64,000 bases of DNA, taken from an uncultured Granulosicoccaceae bacterium. GTDB lineage: Bacteria; Pseudomonadota; Gammaproteobacteria; Granulosicoccales; Granulosicoccaceae. Positions within the stretch are counted from its first letter, which is position 1. Each line of letters starts with the position of its first letter. Location: positions 18,560-82,559 of the forward strand of contig CALKXD010000144.1 of NCBI GenBank assembly GCA_938003855.1, written 5' to 3'. The notes below the pieces were generated by a model. That model ran no database searches, was not told where the DNA came from, and was given only the letters and a program-made list of their open reading frames with translations. A program made the position numbers and the translations under genes. Shown piece by piece: positions 49,461 through 59,746 of the stretch.

Positions 49461-51140
49461 CTAGGAGTGTATTTCCTGTTTGCTCATCTCGGAACTGATC
49501 AGCCGGTTGCGACCGTCTTTTTTGGCTTTATAGAGGTTTTGATCGGCGGCGGCGAACAGGTCGTCAAAACTCTGCGGCGCGGTTGCCGCCACCACACCGA
49601 TGCTCACCGTCACGGCAACGTCGGGGTGCAGGGCATGCCAGTTGAAGTCGTCGAGTGCTTTTTGCAAGCGCTGCAATCCGATCAGTCCCGCTTTGAGTGT
49701 TGTGTTGGGCATAAGAATCACAAACTCCTCACCGCCATAGCGGCTACAGATGTCGCCGCCACGCACTGACTGGTTGATCAGAGTGGCGAAGGCTTTTAAT
49801 ACTTCATCACCGATCTGATGACCGAAGTTGTCATTGACGACCTTGAAGTGATCAATGTCCAGCACCGCAAGCACGACACTAGCCTGGAACCGGTCGGCGG
49901 CATCAACGATATTCTGCGCGATAGTCTGCAGCAGGCGTCGATTGGGCAAACCGGTTAGTGCGTCTGTCTCGCTGAGCTTTTTTACGTGTTGGTGGAGCTC
50001 CTGCATGCGGGCAACATTATCCTGTAATTCAAGGTTGCGTGAGCGCAGCCAGTTGCGATCGTGCTCGAGAGTCTCGATGCGTGTGGCTATTTTTTCCGCG
50101 TGAGTTTTTTCGTTTTGCTTTATTGAAAATACCTCGTCTTTGAGGTGATGGTACTTTTTGTGGTACTCGAGAGCGGTTTTATAGTCTTGTTCAAGCTCAT
50201 GCAGGATATATTTTAATTTGTAGAGTTTTGTTGCGTCGAGCTTATTATCGTCCAGACCCATAGTGGACTCGACCTCATCGAGTAGCGGTCGCGCGCGATC
50301 ACCTTGTTGCAATTGCAGGTAGAAGTCGCTCAGTTTAATCTGCACCTGAAATGGCGGCAGCTTTACTGATTCTACATAGTCAATTGTGTCGAGCAGAAGA
50401 CGCTCGGCGCCGGCCAGGTCGTTTTGCTGCACGGCTAGATCTGACAGTACCGGCCGTGCGTACTGCACCACCCGGTGTGTTTTGTGGCGCAAGCCGATTT
50501 GCAATGCATTCTCTGCGTGCGATTGTGCTGTTTCGTAGTCCCTGCGCTGAATAAGACATTGGGCGTGGTTTACCAGCAGATAGCCAAACAAATAGCTGTC
50601 CGGGCTTATGAGCCGGTAACACGCCAGGTAGTTTTCATGAGCCAGGTTATTGTCATCGATATTCAGAAAGTGCCGGCCGAGGTTGTGGTGTCCGATAAAG
50701 CGCTCCTCCAGATGCAGAGGATGGTTGTCGGGCCCGGCCAGAGAGATTTGCAGATGCAGGTGTCGTCTTGCGGCAGACAGATCACCGAGCGCTTCAAAGG
50801 CGATGCCAAGCCGGCCATGCAGTCTGGACAGCCATAAAGTTTCGTCGCTGCCGCTTAAAATTTCCAGTGCCGTGAGGCCGGTATCGAGCAACTGTTTGAA
50901 ATTGTACTCAAGCGAGTGCTCGAAGGTTTTTATTACCCGGACTTTGGCTTGCTGAAGAGACGTGTCGAGCGATTGAGATTCAAAATCCACCAGCATAGCC
51001 CGGGTGCGCTGCGGCTCAATATCCCTGAGACTCCATGCCAAATCCAGTTGGTCATCGATGTTCATACCCTGCATGTGTCCGGATGTTGTGGTGGCCTGAA
51101 GCCCGGTCAGAAAGTAAAGTGCAAGCGTTGCTGAAATCAA
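49461..51140 (-). CDS. TPR-repeat GGDEF diguanylate cyclase
   Basis: C-terminal SETDALTGLPNRRLLQTIAQ...LAVLDIDHFKVVNDNFGHQIGDEVLKAFA...CSRYGGEEFVILMP (GGEEF); N-terminal TPR-like helices. Confidence 0.9.
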   Translation of the reverse strand: MISATLALYFLTGLQATTTSGHMQGMNIDDQLDLAWSLRDIEPQRTRAMLVDFESQSLDTSLQQAKVRVIKTFEHSLEYNFKQLLDTGLTALEILSGSDETLWLSRLHGRLGIAFEALGDLSAARRHLHLQISLAGPDNHPLHLEERFIGHHNLGRHFLNIDDNNLAHENYLACYRLISPDSYLFGYLLVNHAQCLIQRRDYETAQSHAENALQIGLRHKTHRVVQYARPVLSDLAVQQNDLAGAERLLLDTIDYVESVKLPPFQVQIKLSDFYLQLQQGDRARPLLDEVESTMGLDDNKLDATKLYKLKYILHELEQDYKTALEYHKKYHHLKDEVFSIKQNEKTHAEKIATRIETLEHDRNWLRSRNLELQDNVARMQELHQHVKKLSETDALTGLPNRRLLQTIAQNIVDAADRFQASVVLAVLDIDHFKVVNDNFGHQIGDEVLKAFATLINQSVRGGDICSRYGGEEFVILMPNTTLKAGLIGLQRLQKALDDFNWHALHPDVAVTVSIGVVAATAPQSFDDLFAAADQNLYKAKKDGRNRLISSEMSKQEIHS

Positions 51141-51504
51141 CTGCTGGAAATCAATTCAAGCAGGCGCAATGCCTTATTGTAATTACATCATCCCTCGGAT
51201 AATTATTCCAGTGTGTTGTAGGGGCCGATGCGCCAGGTGGATTATTGGATACTAACGTGTCAATACAAATGCGTTGATCGGTTGGGTAAAGGACTCAAGC
51301 GACAGACACGGTACCCATCTATGATGATGGTTGCCATCCGGATGGCAGGGATACACTTGCAGGGGTGCTTAAGCCAGCACCCGGGTGAGTGCGGCTAAAA
51401 AGCTCGCCGTCAGGGTTAGTGGCTGCAGGCCTTGCGCATAAATAGTTATGCGGCCCGGGGTAGCCACCCGGTGATCAGGGTATCAGGGGTAACTCGATCA
51501 TAGA

Positions 51505-52113
51505 TCACGCCGGCCGTTCGACGTAGATCAGTTCCCCGGCACCAAAGTACTCGCCGCCGCCCAGTCTGCCTATCGGGTCTGCATCGACAGCGGATACATT
51601 CAGCCGTCCCTTGGCGTCTTTGCCGGTGATTGCATCATCGAGATACAGATGCTTAAGGTGTGCGAAGACGATAGCCTGGTCTTTGATCATGTGCAGAGAG
51701 TCGTACTCGCAGGCATAGGCAATCCGGCAGTCCGCCAGTCTGGGCAGTTTGCTGCCGGGCATATCGGTGAGCGCAAGGCCAAGCATGTCGATCTCTGACT
51801 TGTTGCGCGGCAGAGTGGCAGATGACCTGGTCATTGCCTCAGCCATTTCGCGGTGTGCAATATGGATGACAAAATGTTTGCGGGCTTCGATGTTTACACG
51901 GGTGTCTTTGATCGAACCGTCCGGTGCCAGTCCAATCGATAGCATAATCATCGGCGGGTCACTGGCAAGCCCATTGAAGTATGAGAATGGTGCCAGATTG
52001 TGTGTGCCGTTATCGTTCTCGGACAGAACCCAGGCCACCGGTCGCGGGATAACCGTTTGGGTCATCAGCGCATAGGCCTGAATGGGGGAGAGAGTAGACA
52101 TGTCGATGTGCAT
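51505..52113 (-). CDS. Flavin reductase family protein
   Basis: YALMTQTVIPRPVAWVLSENDNGTHNLAPFSYFNGLASDPPMIMLSIG; ORF extends to 52242 but the start is likely near MHIDMS (52113). Confidence 0.85.
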   Translation of the reverse strand: MHIDMSTLSPIQAYALMTQTVIPRPVAWVLSENDNGTHNLAPFSYFNGLASDPPMIMLSIGLAPDGSIKDTRVNIEARKHFVIHIAHREMAEAMTRSSATLPRNKSEIDMLGLALTDMPGSKLPRLADCRIAYACEYDSLHMIKDQAIVFAHLKHLYLDDAITGKDAKGRLNVSAVDADPIGRLGGGEYFGAGELIYVERPA

Positions 52114-52307
52114 AGCGCTATCCGGAAGCAGGATTTTTGTGTCAAACAAAAACGTGGGTGAGTCGACTGATGACAGAGGCCTTGAGTTTACCATGAGTTG
52201 GTAGCGGCTCTGTGTCGGCAGGCCTGCCAGGCGGCGATGCAATGAACCGCTACCGCGGGTGTTTTTGGTTTAGTGCGCCGAAAAATACCAAGAGGAGACT
52301 GTGGTAT

Positions 52308-52352
52308 AAAACAGGACAGCAGCCGCACACCGGGTGGTGTGTGCTGCTGTCC
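52308..52352 (-). terminator. Candidate Rho-independent terminator of the cox operon
   Basis: Hairpin 52314-52352 ggacagcagc-cg-cacacc-gggt-ggtgtg-t-gctgctgtcc; minus-strand reading is followed by tgttttat. Confidence 0.7.
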
Positions 52353-52378
52353 GATCCAGCGATGTGCGGGCAGCGCGG

Positions 52379-52828
52379 TTAGGCATGCCTGTTCAGCAGT
52401 GCCTGTTCAAAATTGGTAAAGAACTTTTTTGCCAGACGCTTTGAGGTGCCTTCGACCAGACGGCTGCCAATCTGCGCAAGCTTGCCGCCAATGTCGATGT
52501 TGACTTCGTAGTTGAGCAGGGTGCCGCCTTCCTGCTCGGTCAGGTCGACTTTAGCGCCGCCTTTGGCAAAACCGGCAACCCCTGCATCACCGCTGCCACT
52601 GAGGCTGAACTGCGCAGGGCCGGCGCTGGGGTCGAGCTCTACGTTGCTGCCGAAACTGGCTTTGACCGGTCCAAATTTAACCACGACGGTAGCTTCCATT
52701 TCGGTGTCACTGTGCTTGATCAGTTCTTCGCAACCGGGAATGCTCTGCTTGAGAATTTCCGGGTCATTGAGAGCGGCGAATACGGTGTCTCGGTCGAGTG
52801 GGACCAGCACTTCGTCTTGTAAAATCAT
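52379..52828 (-). CDS. coxG: CoxG-like SRPBCC protein (CO dehydrogenase subunit G family)
   Basis: VPLDRDTVFAALNDPEILKQSIPGCEELIKHSD...GGKLAQIGSRLVEGTSKRLAKKFFTNFE. Confidence 0.9.
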   Translation of the reverse strand: MILQDEVLVPLDRDTVFAALNDPEILKQSIPGCEELIKHSDTEMEATVVVKFGPVKASFGSNVELDPSAGPAQFSLSGSGDAGVAGFAKGGAKVDLTEQEGGTLLNYEVNIDIGGKLAQIGSRLVEGTSKRLAKKFFTNFEQALLNRHA

Positions 52829-52993
52829 GGTTTAGTTTTGTCCGGGTTGATAGAGAGAATTGACGCATTGTATCGCAGTGGTGAGCGTCTGCGCGGTAGA
52901 AATCCTCGTCACTGAATGCGCGGTACACGGCGCCGAGGTGCGTCTGCCCTCAGTGCTTGTTTGCGGTAGCGGAGTATTTTTACGCACAGAGTT

Positions 52994-53833
52994 CTAGGCC
53001 TCCTGAGCCGGCTTGCGTCGGCGCAATTGAATTATTTCGGCCAGTATCGACAGAGCGATTTCCTGTGGAGTAACGCTGCCGATATCAAGACCCGCCGGCC
53101 CCTTTATTTGCGGCAGTAAGGAATCAGTCTGCCCTGTGGTTTTTAATTTTTCTTTCAGGAAATGCAGTTTTTTGGAGCTGCCAACAAAGCCGATGTATTT
53201 TGACTGCAGTTGCAGTGAAGTGACCAGCGCGTCGACGTCGCCGCTGCCCTGTGTGGCGATAACAATATAGCGATGCGGGTGGTTGGCTGTTATGTCAGTG
53301 TGTTGCGCATAGTGAGTGTTAATGTGTGCGGGTTGCTCGTCAGTGAGCTCATCGCTGACAACCGCAACGCTAAAGCCGAAAGAACCGCCCAGTCGTACCA
53401 GCATGGTTGCCACCGGGCTTGCACCTAGAACCAGTAGTTGCGGGCTCGACAAAACCGGCTCGACGAATATTTCCATCGATCCCTTGCTGGGGCACATATT
53501 GCTGGCGATCATCACGCCGTTGCTTTCCTCACCGGGATTGAGTCCTTGCTCGGCAAGCAGTTCCTCGGGTTGTATGGTGACAAAACGTGGCTCGCCGTCG
53601 GCAATGGATTTGATTGCCGCTTTAATCACTGCATGTCGTGCGCAACCTCCGCCGATCCATCCTTCTACAATAGCGCCATCTTTATTGATGATCGCTTTTG
53701 CACCCGGCTTGGCCGCAGTGACTGATACGGTACGCACCACGGTCGCCACGGCAAACTCATCGCCCCCGGCTTTCATCGTTTGCACGATGTCTGTCATATC
53801 TGCGTGTGCGTCGTTGCTGGTGGCCGATGTCAT
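52994..53833 (-). CDS. coxF: XdhC/CoxF-like molybdenum hydroxylase maturation factor
   Basis: FAVATVVRT, GWIGGGCARHAVIKAAIKSI, YIGFVGSSKKL, GPAGLDIGSVTPQEIALSILAEIIQLRR. Confidence 0.88.
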   Translation of the reverse strand: MTSATSNDAHADMTDIVQTMKAGGDEFAVATVVRTVSVTAAKPGAKAIINKDGAIVEGWIGGGCARHAVIKAAIKSIADGEPRFVTIQPEELLAEQGLNPGEESNGVMIASNMCPSKGSMEIFVEPVLSSPQLLVLGASPVATMLVRLGGSFGFSVAVVSDELTDEQPAHINTHYAQHTDITANHPHRYIVIATQGSGDVDALVTSLQLQSKYIGFVGSSKKLHFLKEKLKTTGQTDSLLPQIKGPAGLDIGSVTPQEIALSILAEIIQLRRRKPAQEA

Positions 53834-53839
53834 GATAAG

Positions 53840-55033
53840 TTACAGGCGCTCAAGGTGAGGTTCGAGTGCGGCCAGAGAGTCCAGTGTATTGGCCGCGGCG
53901 AACAGATCCAGCCAGGGCAGGGCGGCGGCCATGCCGCGTGCCACCGGTTCGTAGTCTTTCCAGCCTTTTAACGGGTTGAGCCAGAGTATTCGACAGCCAC
54001 GCTTTTTCAGCCGTTGCAATGCGCTGGCAAGGATCTCGGGCGGGTCGGTGTCGTAGCCGTCAGAGAATATAATAACCACGCTTCTGCCGTTAACCGTGTG
54101 GGCGGCGTACTGCTGATTGAATCGCTGTAGATTGCTGCCTATTTTAGTGCCGCCGCCGAAACCCTGAGCCATCAGTGACAGGCGGTTTACCGCTCTGAGT
54201 GTATCGTGGTCTCGCAGCGTATCACTGACCCGGACCAAAGACGTATGAAACAGATAGGCATCGGTGCGTCGGTCGTTACTGACCAGGCCTTTAAGAAAGG
54301 ACAAAAACACCCGGGCGTAGACGGTCATAGAGCCTGATACGTCGAGCAGCGCGACGATGTTTACCGGTCGATCCGGTTTATGGCGTTTGAAGAGTTCCAG
54401 CGGCTCACCGCCGTGGCTGACGCTGGCGCGCATCACGCGGCGCAGGTCCAGTAGTGCGCCGCGTTTTGCGGCACGCCGTCGCCGTGAGCGTCTGTCTCGC
54501 ATAGCGGCCGCAAGCTTTGCGGCCAGTTGCTCTGCGCGCTGCAATGATTCAGGTGTCATGAGTTCCCGCAGGTCAATCTTTTCCAGATTGGTGCTGGTAG
54601 ATGCGACCAGCTTGCCGTCACCGCTGTGTGCGGAGTCATTGTCGCCGTCGGGATTGTCGTCGGCTTCATCTGAGTCGCCGCTGGCGGACAACTGCTGCGT
54701 ACTGTCGACCCCGGGTTGAAAAGTGCTTTGTGATGTTTTTTTTGTGGCCGTGTTTGTCTCGCGCAAGGCCTGCCGCTCGCGGCCGCGATTAAACCAGTAC
54801 GCTTTGAATAGCTGGTCAAATTGCTGATAGTCATCGGCGTGGTTGACGCACACCGCTTTGCACGCCAGTCTGACGTCGTCACGGTCGTTGATGTCAATTA
54901 ACGACAGGGCGTTGAGCACGCTGGCCGACTCTGATACGCCAACCGCCAGGCCGTTGGATCTCAGGTGCGCCATAAATCCTGAGAAGCGTTCGCTGACACC
55001 GCTGGCTGTGGCAGGAAACCGCGTGGCCTTCAC
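53840..55033 (-). CDS. coxE: CoxE-like VWA domain protein
   Basis: VNIVALLDVSGSMTVYARVFLSFLKGL (MIDAS DVSGS), VVIIFSDGYDTDPPEIL. Confidence 0.9.
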   Translation of the reverse strand: MKATRFPATASGVSERFSGFMAHLRSNGLAVGVSESASVLNALSLIDINDRDDVRLACKAVCVNHADDYQQFDQLFKAYWFNRGRERQALRETNTATKKTSQSTFQPGVDSTQQLSASGDSDEADDNPDGDNDSAHSGDGKLVASTSTNLEKIDLRELMTPESLQRAEQLAAKLAAAMRDRRSRRRRAAKRGALLDLRRVMRASVSHGGEPLELFKRHKPDRPVNIVALLDVSGSMTVYARVFLSFLKGLVSNDRRTDAYLFHTSLVRVSDTLRDHDTLRAVNRLSLMAQGFGGGTKIGSNLQRFNQQYAAHTVNGRSVVIIFSDGYDTDPPEILASALQRLKKRGCRILWLNPLKGWKDYEPVARGMAAALPWLDLFAAANTLDSLAALEPHLERL

Positions 55034-55914
55034 GCCACCACCTTACCAACGAGTCGCTGTGTAATTTCTGTCGGGATGGCGGCCATATCGGATTGCGTTT
55101 TCAGCAGGCAAACCAGTGTTGCCTGGAGTTCGTGCGGGTTATCAGAGAGGTTGGCAACGCCGAGGCCTGCGACCGCTGCGGCCCAGTCGAGCATTTCCGC
55201 AACGCCCGGGTTTTTGTCGAGTTCTTCTTTGCGCAGCGCCTGCACAAAGCCGACGATCTGCTCTGCCAGCCGTGCGTCGATACCCGGCAGCCGTTTGCTC
55301 AGAATGGCCAACTCGGTGGTCGCGTTCGGGTATTCGACAAAGGTATAGAAACATCGCCGACGCAGCGCATCGGACAGATCCCGGCTGCCGTTAGAGGTAA
55401 GAATCACGTGCGGCCGGGTGACCGCTTCTATCGTGCCCAGCTCCGGTATCGATACCTGGAAGTCAGATAGAACTTCCAGCAGGTAGGCTTCAAATTCTTC
55501 ATCAGCACGGTCGATCTCATCGATCAGCAGCACCGGTGCCTGGGTTTGCGTAATGGCTTCCAGCAGCGGTCTTTTTAATAAAAACCGATCTGAGAAAATT
55601 TGCTCTTCGACTTGCTCGGCGGACAGATCTTTGTCGGCGGTGGCGCGTACACTGAGCAGCTGGCGCTGGTAGTTCCATTCATAGATGGCGGTACTTGCAT
55701 CGAGCCCTTCATAGCATTGCAAGCGGATCAGGCGGGTAGCTTTGAGCTGAGCCAGCATCTTTGCAACTTCGGTTTTACCAACCCCCGCTGCTCCTTCAAG
55801 AAGCAGCGGACGCTGGAGTTTCACTGACAGGTGCAGGGCCATCGCCAACTCATCGGTGGCGATGTATCCGGTCTCTGCCAGTTCGCATTGCAATGATTTC
55901 CAGCTCATAGACAA
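55030..55914 (-). CDS. coxD: CoxD-like MoxR family AAA+ ATPase
   Basis: RPLLLEGAAGVGKTEVAKML (Walker A), VLLIDEIDRADEEFEAYLLEVLSDFQ, VILTSNGSRDLSDALRRRCFY. Confidence 0.91.
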   Translation of the reverse strand: MSMSWKSLQCELAETGYIATDELAMALHLSVKLQRPLLLEGAAGVGKTEVAKMLAQLKATRLIRLQCYEGLDASTAIYEWNYQRQLLSVRATADKDLSAEQVEEQIFSDRFLLKRPLLEAITQTQAPVLLIDEIDRADEEFEAYLLEVLSDFQVSIPELGTIEAVTRPHVILTSNGSRDLSDALRRRCFYTFVEYPNATTELAILSKRLPGIDARLAEQIVGFVQALRKEELDKNPGVAEMLDWAAAVAGLGVANLSDNPHELQATLVCLLKTQSDMAAIPTEITQRLVGKVVA

Positions 55915-55947
55915 CAGGCTTCTCTGTGCTGAAAGACGGCGACTGAA

Positions 55948-58368
55948 TTAATCATGTAAACCGAGTTCATTGGCTGTTTTCCAGATACGCCAGTGATCAT
56001 GCGGCATCTGTGTATGCGTTAGACCAAAGGGTTTGAAGGCATCGTTAATGGCGTTGGAAAATGCCGGTACACCCCCGACGTTGGGGCTTTCACCGACGCC
56101 CTTGGCACCGATAGGGTGGTGCGGACTGGGGGTTTCGGTGAAGTCGGTCTGGTAGTTCGGTGTTTCCCAGCTGGTTGGAATAAAGAAGTCCATCAGGGAA
56201 CCGGTCTTGACGTTGCCGAGTTCGTCGTAGGCAATCTCCTGACCAAGTGCAATAGCCAGCGCTTCGGTGAGTCCGCCATGCACCTGCCCTTCAATGATCA
56301 TCGGGTTAATGCGGGTGCCACAGTCGTCTAGTGCGTAGAAACTGCGGATACCGGCGACGCCGGTATCGACGTCTATATCCATCACGCAGATATAGGCACC
56401 GAACGGGTAGGTCATGTTCGGCGGGTCGTAGTAGCTGACCGCTTCCAGGCCGGGTTCTACGCCGGGGATCGCTTGCGTATAGGATGCAAAGGCGATTTCC
56501 TTCATGGTCTTGAAGCGCTCCGGTGCACCTTTGACGATAAAGCGATCGACTTCCCATTCGACGTCGTTGTCGTGAACTTCAAGCAGATAGGCGGCGATCA
56601 TCTGTGCTTTGGCGCGTATCTTACGGCCGGCCATCGCGGTTGCCGCACCGGCCACCGGGGTTGAGCGTGAGCCATAGGTACCGAGGCCGTAGGGTGCGGT
56701 GTCGGTGTCGCCTTCTTCGATGGTGATGTCGTCAGCCGGGATACCGATTTCTGTCGCCAGTATCTGTGCAAAGGTGGTGGCGTGACCCTGCCCCTGAGAA
56801 ATAGTACCCAGTCTGGCTATCGCCGATCCGGTCGGGTGAATGCGTATTTCGCAGCTGTCGAACATACCCATGCCGAGGATGTCGCAATTTTTAACCGGGC
56901 CGGCACCGACGATCTCGGTGAAGTGACACAGGCCGATGCCCATCAGTGAGCGGGTTTCACCGGCCTTGAACTTTGCTACCTGTGCAGATTGCTCGGCACG
57001 CAGGCCTTTGTAGTCGACCGCCTCCAGTGCTTTGTTCCAGGCGGTATGGTAGTCGCCTGAATCGTATTCCCAGCCGAGTGCCGAGTGATACGGGAATTGA
57101 TCTTTGCCGATAAAATTAATTGACCGCAGCTCGGCTGCGTCCATGTTCAGTCTGATCGCCAGTACTTCAATCATGCGCTCTATAAAGTAGGCTGCTTCGG
57201 TGACACGAAATGAACAACGGTACGCCACGCCGCCCGGCGCTTTGTTGGTATAGATGCCGTCCACTGCCAGATAGGCGGTGGGGATATCGTATGAGCCGGT
57301 GCAGATGTTCATAAAGCCGGCCGGGTATTTGGTCGGATCGGCGCAGGCATCAAACGCACCGTGATCAGCGGTAGTGTGGCACCAGAGACCTAGAATTTTA
57401 CCTTCTGCGGTTGCCGCGATTTTACCCTGCATCCAGTAGTCACGGGCAAAGGCGGTCGAGGTCAGGTTTTCCATCCGGTCTTCGACCCATTTGACCGGTT
57501 GGCCCGTCACGATAGAAGCAACGATGGCACAGACATAGCCGGGGTAGACGCCGACCTTGTTGCCGAAGCCGCCGCCGATATCGGGGGAAACTACGCGTAT
57601 ATTGTGCTCTGCAATGCCCGACAGTAGTGAGGCGACTGTGCGTACCACGTGGGGTGCCTGAAAGGTGCCCCAGAGTGTCAGCTTGCCATTGACCTTGTCC
57701 ATCGAGGCAACCGCCCCGCAGGTCTCCAGTGGACAGGGATGCGTGCGGTGGTAGTAGACCATTTCCTCCGCCACAACCGGCGCGCTGCTGAGTATGGCTT
57801 CGGTGGATTCTTTTTCGCCTTGCTCCCAGGTAAAGATATGATTGGGGTGGCGACGTGGACCGTGTGCGCCTTCGGTGGCGTCGGCGATGTCTTCACGCAG
57901 GATGGGGGCGTCGTCGAGTTCGGCTTTGAATGGATCAACCAGAACCGGCAGTTCCTCGTATTTGACAACCACCAGATCGGTGGCGTCAGCGGCGATATAG
58001 CGATCTTCCGCAATCACAAACGCGACTTCCTGCCCCTGAAATAATACTTTTCCATCGGCCAGCACCATTTGCTTGTCACCGGCCAGCGTTGGCATCCAGT
58101 GCAGGCCTAACGGCTCTAGATCTTTGGCGGTGAGTACCGCAACGACACCCGGCAGTGCCAGCGCTGCGGAGGTATCGATTGACAGCACGCGTGCGTGGGC
58201 GTGCTGCGAGCGGACAAAATCACCAAACAACATGTCGGGCATTTTGATGTCGTCGACATAGTTGCCTTTGCCCTGTGTAAAGCGTGCGTCTTCTACCCGT
58301 TTGCGAGAGCTGCCCAGACCTTTCAGCGCGGCCTGGCGTTCTTCCATCGTTTTTGCTTCGACGCTCAT
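55948..58368 (-). CDS. coxL: Aerobic CO dehydrogenase (form I) large, molybdopterin-binding subunit
   Basis: Xanthine dehydrogenase-family Mo subunit; active-site loop AYRCSFR (encoded at 57205-57225) matches the form I CoxL signature [28 protein letters not shown]. Confidence 0.93.
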   Translation of the reverse strand: MSVEAKTMEERQAALKGLGSSRKRVEDARFTQGKGNYVDDIKMPDMLFGDFVRSQHAHARVLSIDTSAALALPGVVAVLTAKDLEPLGLHWMPTLAGDKQMVLADGKVLFQGQEVAFVIAEDRYIAADATDLVVVKYEELPVLVDPFKAELDDAPILREDIADATEGAHGPRRHPNHIFTWEQGEKESTEAILSSAPVVAEEMVYYHRTHPCPLETCGAVASMDKVNGKLTLWGTFQAPHVVRTVASLLSGIAEHNIRVVSPDIGGGFGNKVGVYPGYVCAIVASIVTGQPVKWVEDRMENLTSTAFARDYWMQGKIAATAEGKILGLWCHTTADHGAFDACADPTKYPAGFMNICTGSYDIPTAYLAVDGIYTNKAPGGVAYRCSFRVTEAAYFIERMIEVLAIRLNMDAAELRSINFIGKDQFPYHSALGWEYDSGDYHTAWNKALEAVDYKGLRAEQSAQVAKFKAGETRSLMGIGLCHFTEIVGAGPVKNCDILGMGMFDSCEIRIHPTGSAIARLGTISQGQGHATTFAQILATEIGIPADDITIEEGDTDTAPYGLGTYGSRSTPVAGAATAMAGRKIRAKAQMIAAYLLEVHDNDVEWEVDRFIVKGAPERFKTMKEIAFASYTQAIPGVEPGLEAVSYYDPPNMTYPFGAYICVMDIDVDTGVAGIRSFYALDDCGTRINPMIIEGQVHGGLTEALAIALGQEIAYDELGNVKTGSLMDFFIPTSWETPNYQTDFTETPSPHHPIGAKGVGESPNVGGVPAFSNAINDAFKPFGLTHTQMPHDHWRIWKTANELGLHD

Positions 58369-58868
58369 GCGGCTGTCTCCGGTTGATTAAGCTCCGCGGC
58401 GGCGGCCATGATTGATTTAACGATATTCTGGTAGCCGGTGCAGCGACACAGATTGCCGGCGATGCCCATACGCACTTCTTCCTCGGTGGGGTTTGGGTTT
58501 TCTTTCAGCAGGCGGTGTGCACGAGTGATCATTCCGGGGGTGCAGAAGCCGCATTGCAGGCCGTGGTGCTCTTTGAATTTTTCCTGCAGTACGTGCAGTT
58601 TGTCGGGGTTGCCGAGTCCTTCGATAGTGGTGATCTCAGCGCCTTGTGCCTGAATGGCGAACATCGTGCACGACTTCACCGAGCGACCGTCAATGTCTAC
58701 TGTGCAGGCACCGCAGTGCGATGTTTCGCAGCCGATGTGCGGGCCGGTAATTTCAAGTTGCTCGCGCAGTACGTGTATTAACAGCTCTCTGGGTTCCGCG
58801 CGGGTTTCGACGGTCTGTCCGTTAACCGTTAAGGTAATGGTTTCTTTTGTCATGGGTATTTCCTGCAT
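58365..58868 (-). CDS. coxS: CO dehydrogenase small (2Fe-2S) subunit
   Basis: [22 protein letters not shown] and [10 protein letters not shown]...[12 protein letters not shown] iron-sulfur motifs. Confidence 0.93.
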   Translation of the reverse strand: MQEIPMTKETITLTVNGQTVETRAEPRELLIHVLREQLEITGPHIGCETSHCGACTVDIDGRSVKSCTMFAIQAQGAEITTIEGLGNPDKLHVLQEKFKEHHGLQCGFCTPGMITRAHRLLKENPNPTEEEVRMGIAGNLCRCTGYQNIVKSIMAAAAELNQPETAA

Positions 58869-58888
58869 TTAGGGTCCGGCCGGCTTGA

Positions 58889-59746
58889 TCAGGCGCGCGA
58901 CCAGGCGGTTTCCAGAGATCGCTTGAGAATGATGGCCGCGGCGTGCTTTTTGAATTCTGCCGGTCCGCGGTTATCTTCGACGGGTTCAATATCACTGATG
59001 CATGACTGCACGGCGTGGGCGATGCTGTCTGCGGACACCCCGGATTGCATCAGGTGTGTTGATGCCGCGTCGCAGAAGACCGGTGTGTCTGCCAGATTGG
59101 TCAGCGCAATGGCGGCGTGTGAGCACGAGCCGTCGGCTGCCTTGGTCAGCAATACGGCAGCGGCAGCGGTAGCGTAGTCACCGATTTTTCGCTTTTGTTT
59201 TTCGTAGGCGTAGCCGCCGGTGCAGGTCGGGAAGGAAACCTCGGTGAGTATTTCCAGATCGTCGCGTGCGGTGAAGTATGCCGCCTCGTAGAAGTCGCGT
59301 GCCTTGACGTCACGCGCGCCGCCGGGGCCATGCAGGGTAAAGCTTGCATCCAAGGCCTGCATCAGCGCCGGCATGTCGTTGCCCGGATCACCGTTGGCGA
59401 CATTGCCGCCGATAGTGCCCTGGTAACGAATCTGTGGATCGGCGATTTGCAGCGATGTCTCTTTAACGATCGGGGCGGCCAGCTGCAGTTCGGCGCTGCC
59501 GATTAACTCGGCCTGGGTGGTCATCGCGCCGATGCGAACGACGCCGTCAGCGACATTGATGTGCTTGAGGGTGTCGATCGCTTTCAGATCAACCAGGTGT
59601 TCGGGCATTGCCAGTCGCAGCTTCATCATCGGGATTAAGCTGTGACCGCCGGCGATCACCCGCGCGTCCTCACCGAGCTCGCTGAGCAGACCGACTGCTG
59701 CGGCCAGAGAGTCGGGTTGGTGGTACTCAAAGCGTCCTGGAATCAT
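58889..59746 (-). CDS. coxM: CO dehydrogenase medium (FAD-binding) subunit
   Basis: VIAGGHSLIPMMKLRLAMPEHLVDL and YQGTIGGNVANGDPGNDMPALMQAL FAD-binding motifs. Confidence 0.93.
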   Translation of the reverse strand: MIPGRFEYHQPDSLAAAVGLLSELGEDARVIAGGHSLIPMMKLRLAMPEHLVDLKAIDTLKHINVADGVVRIGAMTTQAELIGSAELQLAAPIVKETSLQIADPQIRYQGTIGGNVANGDPGNDMPALMQALDASFTLHGPGGARDVKARDFYEAAYFTARDDLEILTEVSFPTCTGGYAYEKQKRKIGDYATAAAAVLLTKAADGSCSHAAIALTNLADTPVFCDAASTHLMQSGVSADSIAHAVQSCISDIEPVEDNRGPAEFKKHAAAIILKRSLETAWSRA

